Below are positions 38,513 through 46,636 of a DNA stretch of 64,000 nucleotides, in pieces. The notes beneath the pieces are model-generated. The model was not told where the DNA came from. It saw only the letters and a program-made list of their open reading frames with translations, and did no database searches. Every line of letters starts with the position of its first letter. Position 1 is the stretch's first letter. Source of the stretch: Caulobacter sp. RHG1 (GTDB taxonomy: Bacteria; Pseudomonadota; Alphaproteobacteria; Caulobacterales; Caulobacteraceae); contig NZ_SMZP01000004.1 in the NCBI RefSeq assembly GCF_013181195.1, positions 579,963 through 643,962 of the forward strand, given 5' to 3'. Position numbers and translations under genes: made by a program.

Positions 38513-39883
38513 TCATGTGGCCTTAAAGAGGGGGACAGGGCCGCGTCCGCCACCGTTCCAGGTCGACCAGTTGGGGAAGACGTAGGGAAGGTCCGCGGCG
38601 CTGACGCCGTACCACTTGGCTATTGCGCCAATATATTCCTCGGCGGCGATGGAGGGTATCCAGCGGCCGTCGCTCGAGGCGTCTTCGGGGCCGCCGAAGG
38701 TCGTGTCGGGGTAGCGGCCGTGGATCCTGCCCCCCTGGAGTGAGCCGCCAAGCACGAGATGATTGGATCCCCAGCCATGATCAGTGCCGCCGTTGGCGTT
38801 GCCCTTAAATACCCGACCGAAGTCCGACATGGTAAAGGCGGTGACGCTATCTCTTAATCTCAGAAATTTTATAGCATTGTAGAATCCAGATAGTGCGTTC
38901 GCTAGATCGGTATAAAGTTCATTTTCAGTGTTTATTTGATTTGTGTGAGTGTCGTACCCAGTTTGGCTGACGAAGAAGGTCTGCTTGGCGTGCGCCAATG
39001 CAGAATGCGCCTCGATCATGCGTGCTACGCGCATAAGCTGGTGAGCTATGTCGGTGTTAAGGGGCGCTCCGGTCGTCGGGTGAACAAAATGCTTGTCCAC
39101 TGCCGAGTCTGTTGAGCCGATAATGTTGTTGGCTTCTACGGCTTGGGCATAGGCCGAGCTTACGGCCCTGCTCGTGAGGCTTGTGATCGCGCCATACGAC
39201 GACACGTCGGCAAAGGTCGCAATCGCAGCTTGCCTTGCTTTTATTCCCGCGTCATGGCTGGACGGGTCGTAGCCATAGCGCACCATCGGGCCTGATGAAG
39301 GCAAGATCAGGGGGGCGGAGCGATCCCCGATCAGGGCCAGCTGCGAACCGGCGACCGAGATCAGAGAGGGAAGTCTGGTGGCCTTGGCCTGGTCGTTTAT
39401 GCGACCCATGAAGCCATCTCGACTCGTGGCGCGAGGGCGTAGGCCTTGCCACTGGTTCTGCTGGTCCTCGTGCGACATCAGGTTCACGGGCCGCAAGTCC
39501 GGGCGGTTGGTGTATAGGGCCTTCGTAAGCGGGGTCACAAGGGGCCCGGTGTTTAGGACGACGCTCAGCGCGCCTTCGTCCCATGCGGTTTTCAGGGGAG
39601 CCATCGCCGCATGCAGAGCGAAGGTAGTGCCTGCTAAGGGCATGAGACTGCTCTGAGCCAGAGCGATGCTCGATCCGCGCTGCTTGGCATAGTCGGCGTA
39701 GCGGCCGTCATTGGGAACGACCATGTTCCAGGCGTCATTGCCCCCAAAGAGGAAAATTCCGACCATGGCGCGGTAGCCGCCCGTGTCCGCTGCAAGGGCG
39801 CTTGAAAGGCCTAATTGGCCTAGCGCCGAGGTGGCCGAGCTAGCCGCGACTAAACGTAATATTGTCCGGCGAGATACTGACAT
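38513..39883 (-). CDS. DUF1501 family Tat-exported protein
   Basis: A 456-residue protein with a twin-arginine signal (SVSRRTILRLVAASSATSALG, AxA cleavage near ALA-AD). The DUF1501 core, related to the alkaline-phosphatase/sulfatase fold, is seen in VGIFLFGGNDAWNMVVPND, TFFVSQTGYDTHTNQ, VTAFTMSDFGRVFKGNANGGTDHGWGSNHLVLGG. The histidines and aspartates of TDHGWG suggest a metal site. It lies 37 nt upstream of its DUF1800 partner in one operon. Confidence 0.9.
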   Translation of the reverse strand: MSVSRRTILRLVAASSATSALGQLGLSSALAADTGGYRAMVGIFLFGGNDAWNMVVPNDGRYADYAKQRGSSIALAQSSLMPLAGTTFALHAAMAPLKTAWDEGALSVVLNTGPLVTPLTKALYTNRPDLRPVNLMSHEDQQNQWQGLRPRATSRDGFMGRINDQAKATRLPSLISVAGSQLALIGDRSAPLILPSSGPMVRYGYDPSSHDAGIKARQAAIATFADVSSYGAITSLTSRAVSSAYAQAVEANNIIGSTDSAVDKHFVHPTTGAPLNTDIAHQLMRVARMIEAHSALAHAKQTFFVSQTGYDTHTNQINTENELYTDLANALSGFYNAIKFLRLRDSVTAFTMSDFGRVFKGNANGGTDHGWGSNHLVLGGSLQGGRIHGRYPDTTFGGPEDASSDGRWIPSIAAEEYIGAIAKWYGVSAADLPYVFPNWSTWNGGGRGPVPLFKAT

Positions 39884-40098
39884 GGCGCACTAACGTTTCG
39901 ACTGGTCCGTGATTAACGCGCAATCGTTTTTTATGGGCGATCGCGATCTGTGATGTGAATGATGGATCCGCATTAGCGGCTATGGGGCGATTATGATTAA
40001 GTCATCTAAGCATGGCGGTTCTGTGGTTTGCCGCCTACGTTATTTCGCGGGTGTGCAGGTGCAATCCTGGCGATCGCCTAGCTAAGCCTAGAACGACG

Positions 40099-42060
40099 TC
40101 AATCGCTCCCCTCCCATACCTCGTCGAGGATGCGGGCAGCGATCTCCGCCTTGTCGTGCGGCAGAAAGCGCGCGTAGTGGCGGGCGAGGGTCTCGGGCTT
40201 GTCCTGGATGGCGAAGCCGGCCTGCTCGTAGGATCCCGTGCGCTTGATGATGTGAGTGGCCAGGACATCGCGGACGTTGTGAGGGCCATGAGGCAGGAGG
40301 CCCTCGATCGCTCCGCGGCCGGTGAACGGATTATAAATCCCGTAGCGCTCGATTATCTGGCGCCAAGCGACATAGAAATCCGATGAACGGTAGCGAGCGG
40401 ATCCAGTCTCCGCCGAGCGGGCGAATTTCACAAAGAAGGTTTTCGGGTCCTCAAGGTCGCCCAACAGGACCGGGCGATGTATGGCGAGATAGGCAGTGAT
40501 TTGCCGGTAAAGGTCGCCGTGATCGGGGAGCCGCAAGCGATAGGGGCTGTTCGCGAAATAGGATGAGGTCGCGTTCTTGAACGCCGCGGCGGGGAGGGCG
40601 ACGATCCAGCCCGCGTCAAGCGGGTCGAAGAAAAGTTCGCCGCATTGAAGCGCCTCCAGCGTCGCCATCGGAGTCGGCGGCGCGCCGATCGGGCCAACCC
40701 TCAGTTGCCGCAGGTTCTTTTGGCGAAGACCTGTGTGCAGGGCGATCCTAAGCATCAGAAAGGCCCTGGACGCCTCGGCGGCGGCTACCGGATCGACCAC
40801 CGGATCGGGCATGCGCTTGAGGATTTCGTCGCCGATGCGGCTGTAGACGGCGACGGGGCGCGGCGCCTCCAGGACCGGAAGAATGGCGAGGAAGGGATCG
40901 CGATGCACGCGCGCGACCCGGACGACATCCTTGCTCCAGGTGCGGACCTGCTGAAAGGTCTCTTGGCAGGCACCTGTCCAATCGCGCTGAGCGCGCGCGA
41001 CTTCCTCCATCGACACCACGCCCGCGATCGGTCTTAAGCGGTTGGCCAAGGCCGGCGACTGTGAGAGCCAGCCCGTTCCCGGTTTGAGCAGGGAGGCGGC
41101 GAACTCCAGCATGTGCATTTCCCACCGCGTGTAGAAGCCGCGTCGGCGGTGGCGCCATTCGATGTACCAGCGCCACACCCCAGGAATGGCCAGAAGCGCG
41201 ACACTGAGGGTCTCGCGCGGAGCGCCGGCCCCCTTGATCGGGCCCTCGGCCTCGGCGGAGAGGGCGCCGTAGAGGAGGCCGACATAGTTTAGGATCTGAT
41301 GCGCCGTGGGCGGCTTCCAAAATCCGCGTCGGCAAAATCCCATCGGTGTGATCTTGGCCATCTTGAAGCACACGAGTTCGCGCATCTCGCGATCGAGTTC
41401 CAGAGGCGCGGCTTGGCCGATCTGTCGGCGGCGCCGGCCCTTTGTCTCGCTCGGGTCGGGAACGGAGGCGATCTCGGCCGCCGCCTCGGGGAAGATCAAC
41501 GCGAACCGGTGCTTGCGGGCCTGGCGATGATAGTCTCGAAACGGCGTGGCGCCGGTCATGACGTTCCGCCGAAGCCAAGCGATGATCTCCGCTTGCGCGG
41601 CCGGGGAGCGATCATTGAAGTCGTCGGGCAAGTGCCAGGCCACGCAGCGGCGCTCGGCCCGGGTTAGATCGACATGCCGAAAGCCGACGGAAGCCCGGTT
41701 GGGGTTTGGTAGTTGGTCCTTGAGCGCGTTCCGGCGAAGGCCATAGCGCTTTTCGATGAAGGCCAGAGCTCGAAGACTCTCCACGTCGCGTGGGTACTGA
41801 TCTCCTCGTCGCCAGCCATAGAGGCTAGTGCAGGGCACCTGGTAACCCGCCGCCCTCAACGCCCTGTGCAAGCGATAGGCTGTCTCGCCGTGGGCTAGTA
41901 TCGATCGTCGAAAAAGTTCCGAAAACGCCGAAAGGGCGGGCTTGGCCAAGCGCCTATCCCGGTGCGCCGGGCCGCCACGACATCGATCGCCAGTCTCGCG
42001 GTCGCCCGTTTGTCCGGCGTCATCCGGTCCGGCGCTTGCTGGTGAATTGTTATCGAACAT
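40099..42060 (-). CDS. Large tyrosine recombinase-like protein (653 aa)
   Basis: A 653-residue protein whose C-terminal third has a tyrosine-recombinase catalytic layout: LRIALHTGLRQKNLRQLRV (Arg I), HGPHNVRDVLATHIIKRTG (HxxR) and DKPETLARHYARF (nucleophile Tyr). The first 400 residues are unlike usual integrases and include a possible helix-turn-helix (AYRLHRALRAAGYQVPCTSLYGW, about 57-79). It lies 300 nt 3' of tRNA-Cys, suggesting this tRNA was its target. Its upstream region has two CTAC-n-AT-n-GTCATCA sites also found before other recombination genes in the island. The 39884-40098 gap downstream holds nothing recognisable. Confidence 0.75.
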   Translation of the reverse strand: MFDNNSPASAGPDDAGQTGDRETGDRCRGGPAHRDRRLAKPALSAFSELFRRSILAHGETAYRLHRALRAAGYQVPCTSLYGWRRGDQYPRDVESLRALAFIEKRYGLRRNALKDQLPNPNRASVGFRHVDLTRAERRCVAWHLPDDFNDRSPAAQAEIIAWLRRNVMTGATPFRDYHRQARKHRFALIFPEAAAEIASVPDPSETKGRRRRQIGQAAPLELDREMRELVCFKMAKITPMGFCRRGFWKPPTAHQILNYVGLLYGALSAEAEGPIKGAGAPRETLSVALLAIPGVWRWYIEWRHRRRGFYTRWEMHMLEFAASLLKPGTGWLSQSPALANRLRPIAGVVSMEEVARAQRDWTGACQETFQQVRTWSKDVVRVARVHRDPFLAILPVLEAPRPVAVYSRIGDEILKRMPDPVVDPVAAAEASRAFLMLRIALHTGLRQKNLRQLRVGPIGAPPTPMATLEALQCGELFFDPLDAGWIVALPAAAFKNATSSYFANSPYRLRLPDHGDLYRQITAYLAIHRPVLLGDLEDPKTFFVKFARSAETGSARYRSSDFYVAWRQIIERYGIYNPFTGRGAIEGLLPHGPHNVRDVLATHIIKRTGSYEQAGFAIQDKPETLARHYARFLPHDKAEIAARILDEVWEGSD

Positions 42061-42080
42061 CAGACTTTGGTCTCGTGGCG

Positions 42081-42137
42081 CTACCTATCGTCATCAGTGT
42101 AGATTACTACTTATAAGCTGTCTACTCATTGTCATCA
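42081..42137. promoter_or_regulatory. Two CTAC-type repeats upstream of large recombinase
   Basis: CTACCTATCGTCATCA (42081-42096) and CTACTCATTGTCATCA (42122-42137) are direct repeats 41 nt apart, 21-77 nt upstream of the recombinase ATG. Related sites lie at 49086, 60985 and 61010 next to XRE regulator genes, so this is a candidate operator pair. Confidence 0.5.
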
Positions 42138-42360
42138 TTGCCGCGCGAGTTGGCTAACGCGGGCGGTCGATGCCGCGGCTGGGGCGTTAGTCCCACAGGA
42201 TAAAAGGCCGGCCCGAAAGCGGCTTTGAAGCTAGCTAAGGGGGCGCGCGAACCGTTCTTGTTCGTCGGCGCACGAATGCGCTGATCGCGCGCTAGGGCGC
42301 CGGCGACCGAGGAGGGAGCCTTCGGAACCGTGATTTTGGCTAGCTATCGCGTAATGGCGG

Positions 42361-42434
42361 TGGAGGCCCGGGCCGGAATCGAACCGGCGTGCACGGATTT
42401 GCAGTCCGCTGCGTCACCACTCCGCCACCGGGCC
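42361..42434 (-). tRNA. tRNA-Cys (GCA anticodon)
   Basis: A 74-nt tRNA on the minus strand: acceptor GGCCCGG with CCGGGCC, D-arm GCGGAGTGGTGACGC, anticodon loop CTGCAAA with GCA, T-arm GCCGGTTCGATTCCGGC, discriminator T and encoded CCA. It lies inside the tRNA-Ser island, between the large recombinase and manC. A decayed copy of its middle and 3' part is found 1874 bp away at 44261-44290. Confidence 0.96.
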
Positions 42435-42591
42435 ATCCGGGTGTCGACGCAATACGTCGGCGGGGGAGGGCGTTCGATACAGGAGCGGTCGCGAAGCCGC
42501 AACTTCGAAATCGCCTCTAATGTGGCGCGCGCGTGTCTTGGCTAGTGTCCTTGGACTGACCGTTTGGCGGAGGCTTGCCTCGCCGACAGCA

Positions 42592-43926
42592 TCAAGACGC
42601 GCAGATTGTGACGCGCGTGCGGAGTTTTGTGAGTAAGATCGTCGCCGCCCCGATGGCGCGGGCGCGAACCTGGTCCTCCAGAGGAATGACGGCGCCGGCG
42701 GCGTAGACGTCGCCGTCCATCTCGAGAACGCCTTCGAGCAACTGCACCGTCGAGATTGGCAGAGCAAAGGTCTCGCCGGCCGAGGCGCGGCGCAGCTCGA
42801 CGTCGAAGCCGTCGGTGGAGACCAGGGTCTCGGTTCCGTTGGGCGAGGCGCTACGGCGCGAGGCGATCGAGCGCCCCTTAGCCTTCAGGCCGTCGACCAG
42901 CGTCTTGACGGCCTGGCTGTCCTTGCGATGGCAGACCAGCACCGCGTCCGGCTCGGCCACGACGACAATGTCGCTGACCCCGATGACGCCGACATAGGGC
43001 CCCGTCGAGCGGACCAGCACGCCCGTCGCCCCGTGCAGATCGACGTCGCCGGCGCGCGCATTGCCCTCGCCATCGCGGGGCGAGGCTTCCCAGATCGCGT
43101 CCCAGGCACCGAGATCCGACCAGGCGAAGGCGGCGGGCACGACGGCGGCCTTCTGGGTGCGCTCCATGACCGCGTAATCCAGCGAGATCTTCTTGGCCTG
43201 GGCGAAGGCTTCACGATCGAGCCGGCCGAGGCCCGCCTCGAGATTCAGGGTTTCGGCGCAAGCCTTGGCCGCGGCCGCGACGGTCGGTTCGAACGCCTCG
43301 AACTCGCCCATCAGGGTCGCCGCCTTGAAGGCGAAGTTGCCGCTGTTCCAAAGGTAGCCCTCGAGCAGATAACGCTCGGCGGTCGCCTGGTCCGGCTTCT
43401 CGACGAACGCGGCGACCTCTCGGACCGAGCCGTCCAACAGGGCCGCGCCCGGGCGGATGTAGCCGAAGCCGGTGGCCGGAACCGTCGGCTGCACGCCGAA
43501 CGTGACGATCAGGCCTTCCTCGGCCGCGCGCGCGGCGGCGAGCGCCGCCCGTTGAAAGATCTCCGGCTCGGAAATGTGGTGATCGGCCGCCAGCATCAGC
43601 ACGACGCCATCCGGGTCTTGGCGCTCGACGTAGGCGGCGGCGGCCGCGACGGCCGGCGCGGAGTCGCGCGCCTCGGGCTCGACGAGGATCGTCGTCCAGG
43701 CGCCGATCTCGGCGGTCTGTTCGGCGACGAAGCCGACCATGGCCTCGCCCGTGACGACCACCACCTCGGCGACGCCGGGGATGTCCCTCACCCGCAACAC
43801 CGTCTCCTGGAACGAGGAGCGGTCGCCGACCAGCTTCAGGAACTGTTTGGGTTGGTCGCTTCGAGAGGCGGGCCACAGACGCGTGCCCGAACCGCCACAT
43901 AGGATTACAGGATAGATCGCAGCCAA
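42592..43926 (-). CDS. manC: Mannose-1-phosphate guanylyltransferase
   Basis: A 444-residue GDP-mannose pyrophosphorylase. The nucleotidyl signature is YPVILCGGSGTRLWPASRSDQPKQF, with FVEKPD, the product-site LWNSGNFAF and SLDYAVMERT typical for the family, and a short C-terminal cupin-like end instead of a full isomerase domain. It makes GDP-mannose, the donor for the mannose-type GT4 enzymes of the EPS operon, and complements manB. It lies between tRNA-Cys and the tRNA-Cys remnant. The 157-nt gap 42435-42591 contains no gene. Confidence 0.93.
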   Translation of the reverse strand: MAAIYPVILCGGSGTRLWPASRSDQPKQFLKLVGDRSSFQETVLRVRDIPGVAEVVVVTGEAMVGFVAEQTAEIGAWTTILVEPEARDSAPAVAAAAAYVERQDPDGVVLMLAADHHISEPEIFQRAALAAARAAEEGLIVTFGVQPTVPATGFGYIRPGAALLDGSVREVAAFVEKPDQATAERYLLEGYLWNSGNFAFKAATLMGEFEAFEPTVAAAAKACAETLNLEAGLGRLDREAFAQAKKISLDYAVMERTQKAAVVPAAFAWSDLGAWDAIWEASPRDGEGNARAGDVDLHGATGVLVRSTGPYVGVIGVSDIVVVAEPDAVLVCHRKDSQAVKTLVDGLKAKGRSIASRRSASPNGTETLVSTDGFDVELRRASAGETFALPISTVQLLEGVLEMDGDVYAAGAVIPLEDQVRARAIGAATILLTKLRTRVTICAS

Positions 43927-44076
43927 GACTTAAATCCCCACACCTTAGTCTTTTCGCCTCTGATAGGGCGTTGTTGCGATGGGGGCTTAAAGGGAAAACC
44001 GCCAGTAACGAAGAGTTTTCGTCAATCTGGAACGCCAGCGCGCAGTTTGCCCCATGAGAATGGCTGCGAATAATGT

Positions 44077-44098
44077 CCCGCGCCAGGAGAGGCGCGGG
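44077..44098. other. GC-rich hairpin in manC/flagellin gap
   Basis: CCCGCGCC and GGCGCGGG form a perfect 8-bp stem around AGGAGA in the 367-nt gap 43927-44293. No gene is supported here. It could be a terminator relic, an element of the manC leader or part of a former recombination site. Confidence 0.35.
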
Positions 44099-44260
44099 CG
44101 CTGAGCGCAACTCAGCGTGCGAGGCTCGGACCGGCCTCCTCTCGGCGTGCGTAACCCCGCCCAGCTTTTTAGACTGGATATGTGGCTTCCTTACCGAGAC
44201 GGGGGGCGACGCGCGCGTTTAGCAGTCTCGATCCGTAGCGAAGTCTTCCGCAATCTAATC

Positions 44261-44290
44261 GCGTGCACAGATTTGCGGTCCGCTGCGTCA
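44261..44290 (-). repeat. Decayed tRNA-Cys copy (att-like remnant)
   Basis: 28 of 30 nt match tRNA-Cys positions 42387-42416, covering the anticodon arm and variable loop in the same orientation. Weaker similarity continues through the T-loop to about 44251 with a 1-nt gap. The anticodon GCA is kept, but loop position 33 is C instead of T and both acceptor strands are missing, so it is not a working tRNA. It begins 3 nt from the flagellin stop. Confidence 0.75.
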
Positions 44291-44293
44291 ACG

Positions 44294-46480
44294 CTATCGA
44301 AACAGGCTCAAGATCATCGAGGGAAAGCGGTTGGCGATCGAAAGCGCCTGGGTGATCAGGGTCTGTTTGATCTTGGCGGCCTCAAGGCGAGCGGCCTCCT
44401 TGGCCATGTCGGCGTCGACCAGTTGGCCGCGTCCGATCCGCACCTGATCGGCGACCTTGTTCTCGATCCCCTTCAAAGAAGCAAAGGCGTTGGAGCGTTC
44501 GGCGTAGTAGCGCGCCTGGGCGTCGACACGCGTCTGAGCGAACCTCACATAGCGCAGGGCGTCGGTGGCAGCCTCCACGGTGTCGATGGCGGTGTCTTCC
44601 AGCACCAGGCCGCGCAGGCCCACGGTGCGGGTATCCTTTTCGCGGATTGGCGTGCTCTGGCCGCTGATGCCGTCCAGCGTTTCGATCTTGCTGACGACTT
44701 CGAGTCGACGCGGATCCTTGGCGGCCGCTGGAACGAGGTTGTCGAAGCTTCCCAGCACGATGCTCTGGGTAAAGGTCTTGGCGGTCGCGCTATCCCAATC
44801 GACAAGCTTGACCTCGTGGGTCTCGGTGGTGGCCGCTCCATTGGGATCATGAGTGAGAGCGGTTCGCGCGACGATCTGGGCCTGTGTGACCGGGTCCGGG
44901 ATGTTGGGGAGGCCCAGATTGAACGACTCCCACTGCGTCTTGCCGGCTTCCGCGTTTCGGAGGCTTCGCTGGCCCAGGGAGAGCTCTTGCCAGGAGGCGC
45001 CATCGCTCCAGCGCAGCACGAACTGCGTATCGGCGTCGAAGGTTTCGCCCGGCACCGAACTGTTCACGAGGTGGTAGCCTGTGACGTCCCCGCCCGCTGA
45101 GACCGCCTCCATGAAGCTGTAGTTTCTTGGCCAAACGTAAACCCATGACGCGCTGGCGTAGGAATTGGGCGCGTTCGATGTCGTGTTGGCGGTCGTCGCC
45201 TGGCCCTCGTGTCGCGTTTCCACATGGGCGATCACCCGAGCCTGCGAGAAGTCGACGTTCGGCGCCGGGTTGGGGATGGTCAGGCTGTAGCTCAAGTCGA
45301 GCGGCGAGGTCGCGGGACCGAAGGGCTTTGGCGTGGCCGCAGCGGTCGCCTTCGTCACCCACTGTTGCTGCGAGAGGTCGAACACCTGATATTCGACCGT
45401 CGCGCTCGCCCCGAGGTCGTCGATGCCGCGATCAAGGTCGTCCAACCGCAGCGTGCCCGACACCACCGAACCGGGCTCGGTGCCGCCGCTAATCGCCACG
45501 GCGGGGTTGTTCGCGTCGATCGCCTTCAGGGATCCGTAGCCCAGGGCGTGGGCGCTGGCGGTCGCGGGCGCGGCTCGCCAATCGCGCTCGTTCCACTTGG
45601 CCAACAGATGCGGTACGCCGCTCGCGCCCAGGGCGCCGGAGGGCGGGCCGTTGTCGGAGATATCGAGGACGGGATCCCCGTCGGGCCAGGGATAGGTTGC
45701 TCTATATTCGGCGTAGATCTCGACATTGGTCGCCGTCGCGGGGATCGCTGGCATGGTCGCGGTTTCAGCGGCGTCGTACATCGGCCGCCCGGGGCCGACG
45801 AAGACCTCCGGCGAGGTCGGGATCACGTGGGCGGCAAGGTCCACGTCGATAGTTGAACCACCGTCGACGTAGCGAAGCTTGTAGCTGACCGTCCCTTCGA
45901 TCCGCTCTGGCTGGCCCAGGCCGGTGAAGCCGAAATGAAGGTTCAGCGGTTCGCCCGCGAGCGGCTCTGGGCCGGTGCGCGCGGGCGAGCCCCAGGAAAC
46001 GGCGGGGGCGTTGACGTTCTTCTCGAAGACGCCCGGCCCATAGTCGAGAAAGTTGGAGCCGTTGCTGTCGAGCAGATTGGTTCCGTCGAAACTCGCCGAC
46101 CCGACAACCCGGTCGATCTGGCGCTTGAGCGCCTGATAGTCGTTGTTCAGGGACGCGCGGGCCGTGTCTGGCAGCGAGCTGTCCATGGCCGCCAGGGCCA
46201 AGGCGTTCATCCTGTCCACGAGATCGGAGACGGCGTCGGTCGCCGACAGGGTGACATCGACCAGGCTGATGGCGTGGTCGCGCGCGTCGTCGAGCACCTC
46301 GTAGGCGCCCTCGGTCGACTTGGCCTGGACGGCCATGCCCCATGTCGCGCCGTTGTCCTTGGCCGAAGCGATCTTCAGGCCCGTCGCCAAGCGGGTTTCG
46401 ATCTCCCGCGACTGCTCGCCATTGGCGCGGAGCAGTTGGAGAGCACTCAACTGATTGACGTTGGTGTTGATCGAAACCAT
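44294..46480 (-). CDS. Very large flagellin with ~480-residue central insert
   Basis: A 728-residue flagellin. The N-terminal D0/D1 helices start VSINTNVNQLSALQLLRANGEQ and run through SAKDNGATWGMAVQAKS, DRMNALALAAMDSS and DYQALKRQIDRVVGSASFDGTNLL (about 1-140). The C-terminal helices are FAQTRVDAQARYYAERSNAFASLKGIENKVADQVRIGRGQLVDADMA to the end (about 635-728). Between them lies a beta-rich, Pro/Thr/Ala-rich domain. I chose the ATG at 46480, since the upstream extension is not flagellin-like. Caulobacter chromosomal flagellins are near 270 residues, so this one should give a filament with large surface projections, if it is secreted. Confidence 0.85.
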   Translation of the reverse strand: MVSINTNVNQLSALQLLRANGEQSREIETRLATGLKIASAKDNGATWGMAVQAKSTEGAYEVLDDARDHAISLVDVTLSATDAVSDLVDRMNALALAAMDSSLPDTARASLNNDYQALKRQIDRVVGSASFDGTNLLDSNGSNFLDYGPGVFEKNVNAPAVSWGSPARTGPEPLAGEPLNLHFGFTGLGQPERIEGTVSYKLRYVDGGSTIDVDLAAHVIPTSPEVFVGPGRPMYDAAETATMPAIPATATNVEIYAEYRATYPWPDGDPVLDISDNGPPSGALGASGVPHLLAKWNERDWRAAPATASAHALGYGSLKAIDANNPAVAISGGTEPGSVVSGTLRLDDLDRGIDDLGASATVEYQVFDLSQQQWVTKATAAATPKPFGPATSPLDLSYSLTIPNPAPNVDFSQARVIAHVETRHEGQATTANTTSNAPNSYASASWVYVWPRNYSFMEAVSAGGDVTGYHLVNSSVPGETFDADTQFVLRWSDGASWQELSLGQRSLRNAEAGKTQWESFNLGLPNIPDPVTQAQIVARTALTHDPNGAATTETHEVKLVDWDSATAKTFTQSIVLGSFDNLVPAAAKDPRRLEVVSKIETLDGISGQSTPIREKDTRTVGLRGLVLEDTAIDTVEAATDALRYVRFAQTRVDAQARYYAERSNAFASLKGIENKVADQVRIGRGQLVDADMAKEAARLEAAKIKQTLITQALSIANRFPSMILSLFR

Positions 46481-46636
46481 CAGAGTCCGGACCCGGCGAT
46501 GCGGACTTGATAGGTCCCGCGATACGCGACGGCGGGGCGTCCGAGCGCAGCCATCGCTGTAGTGGACCACCCGAGATCAACCTTAGCTATCCGGGAGAAA
46601 TCCGGATTGTGTCGGGATTCGAACACGGGCATCGCG

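Noticed and set aside
44261..44290. A second tRNA-Cys gene
   Set aside because: Acceptor and 5' D-arm strands are missing and the universal T33 is C, so it cannot be a working tRNA. It is kept as a repeat/remnant.
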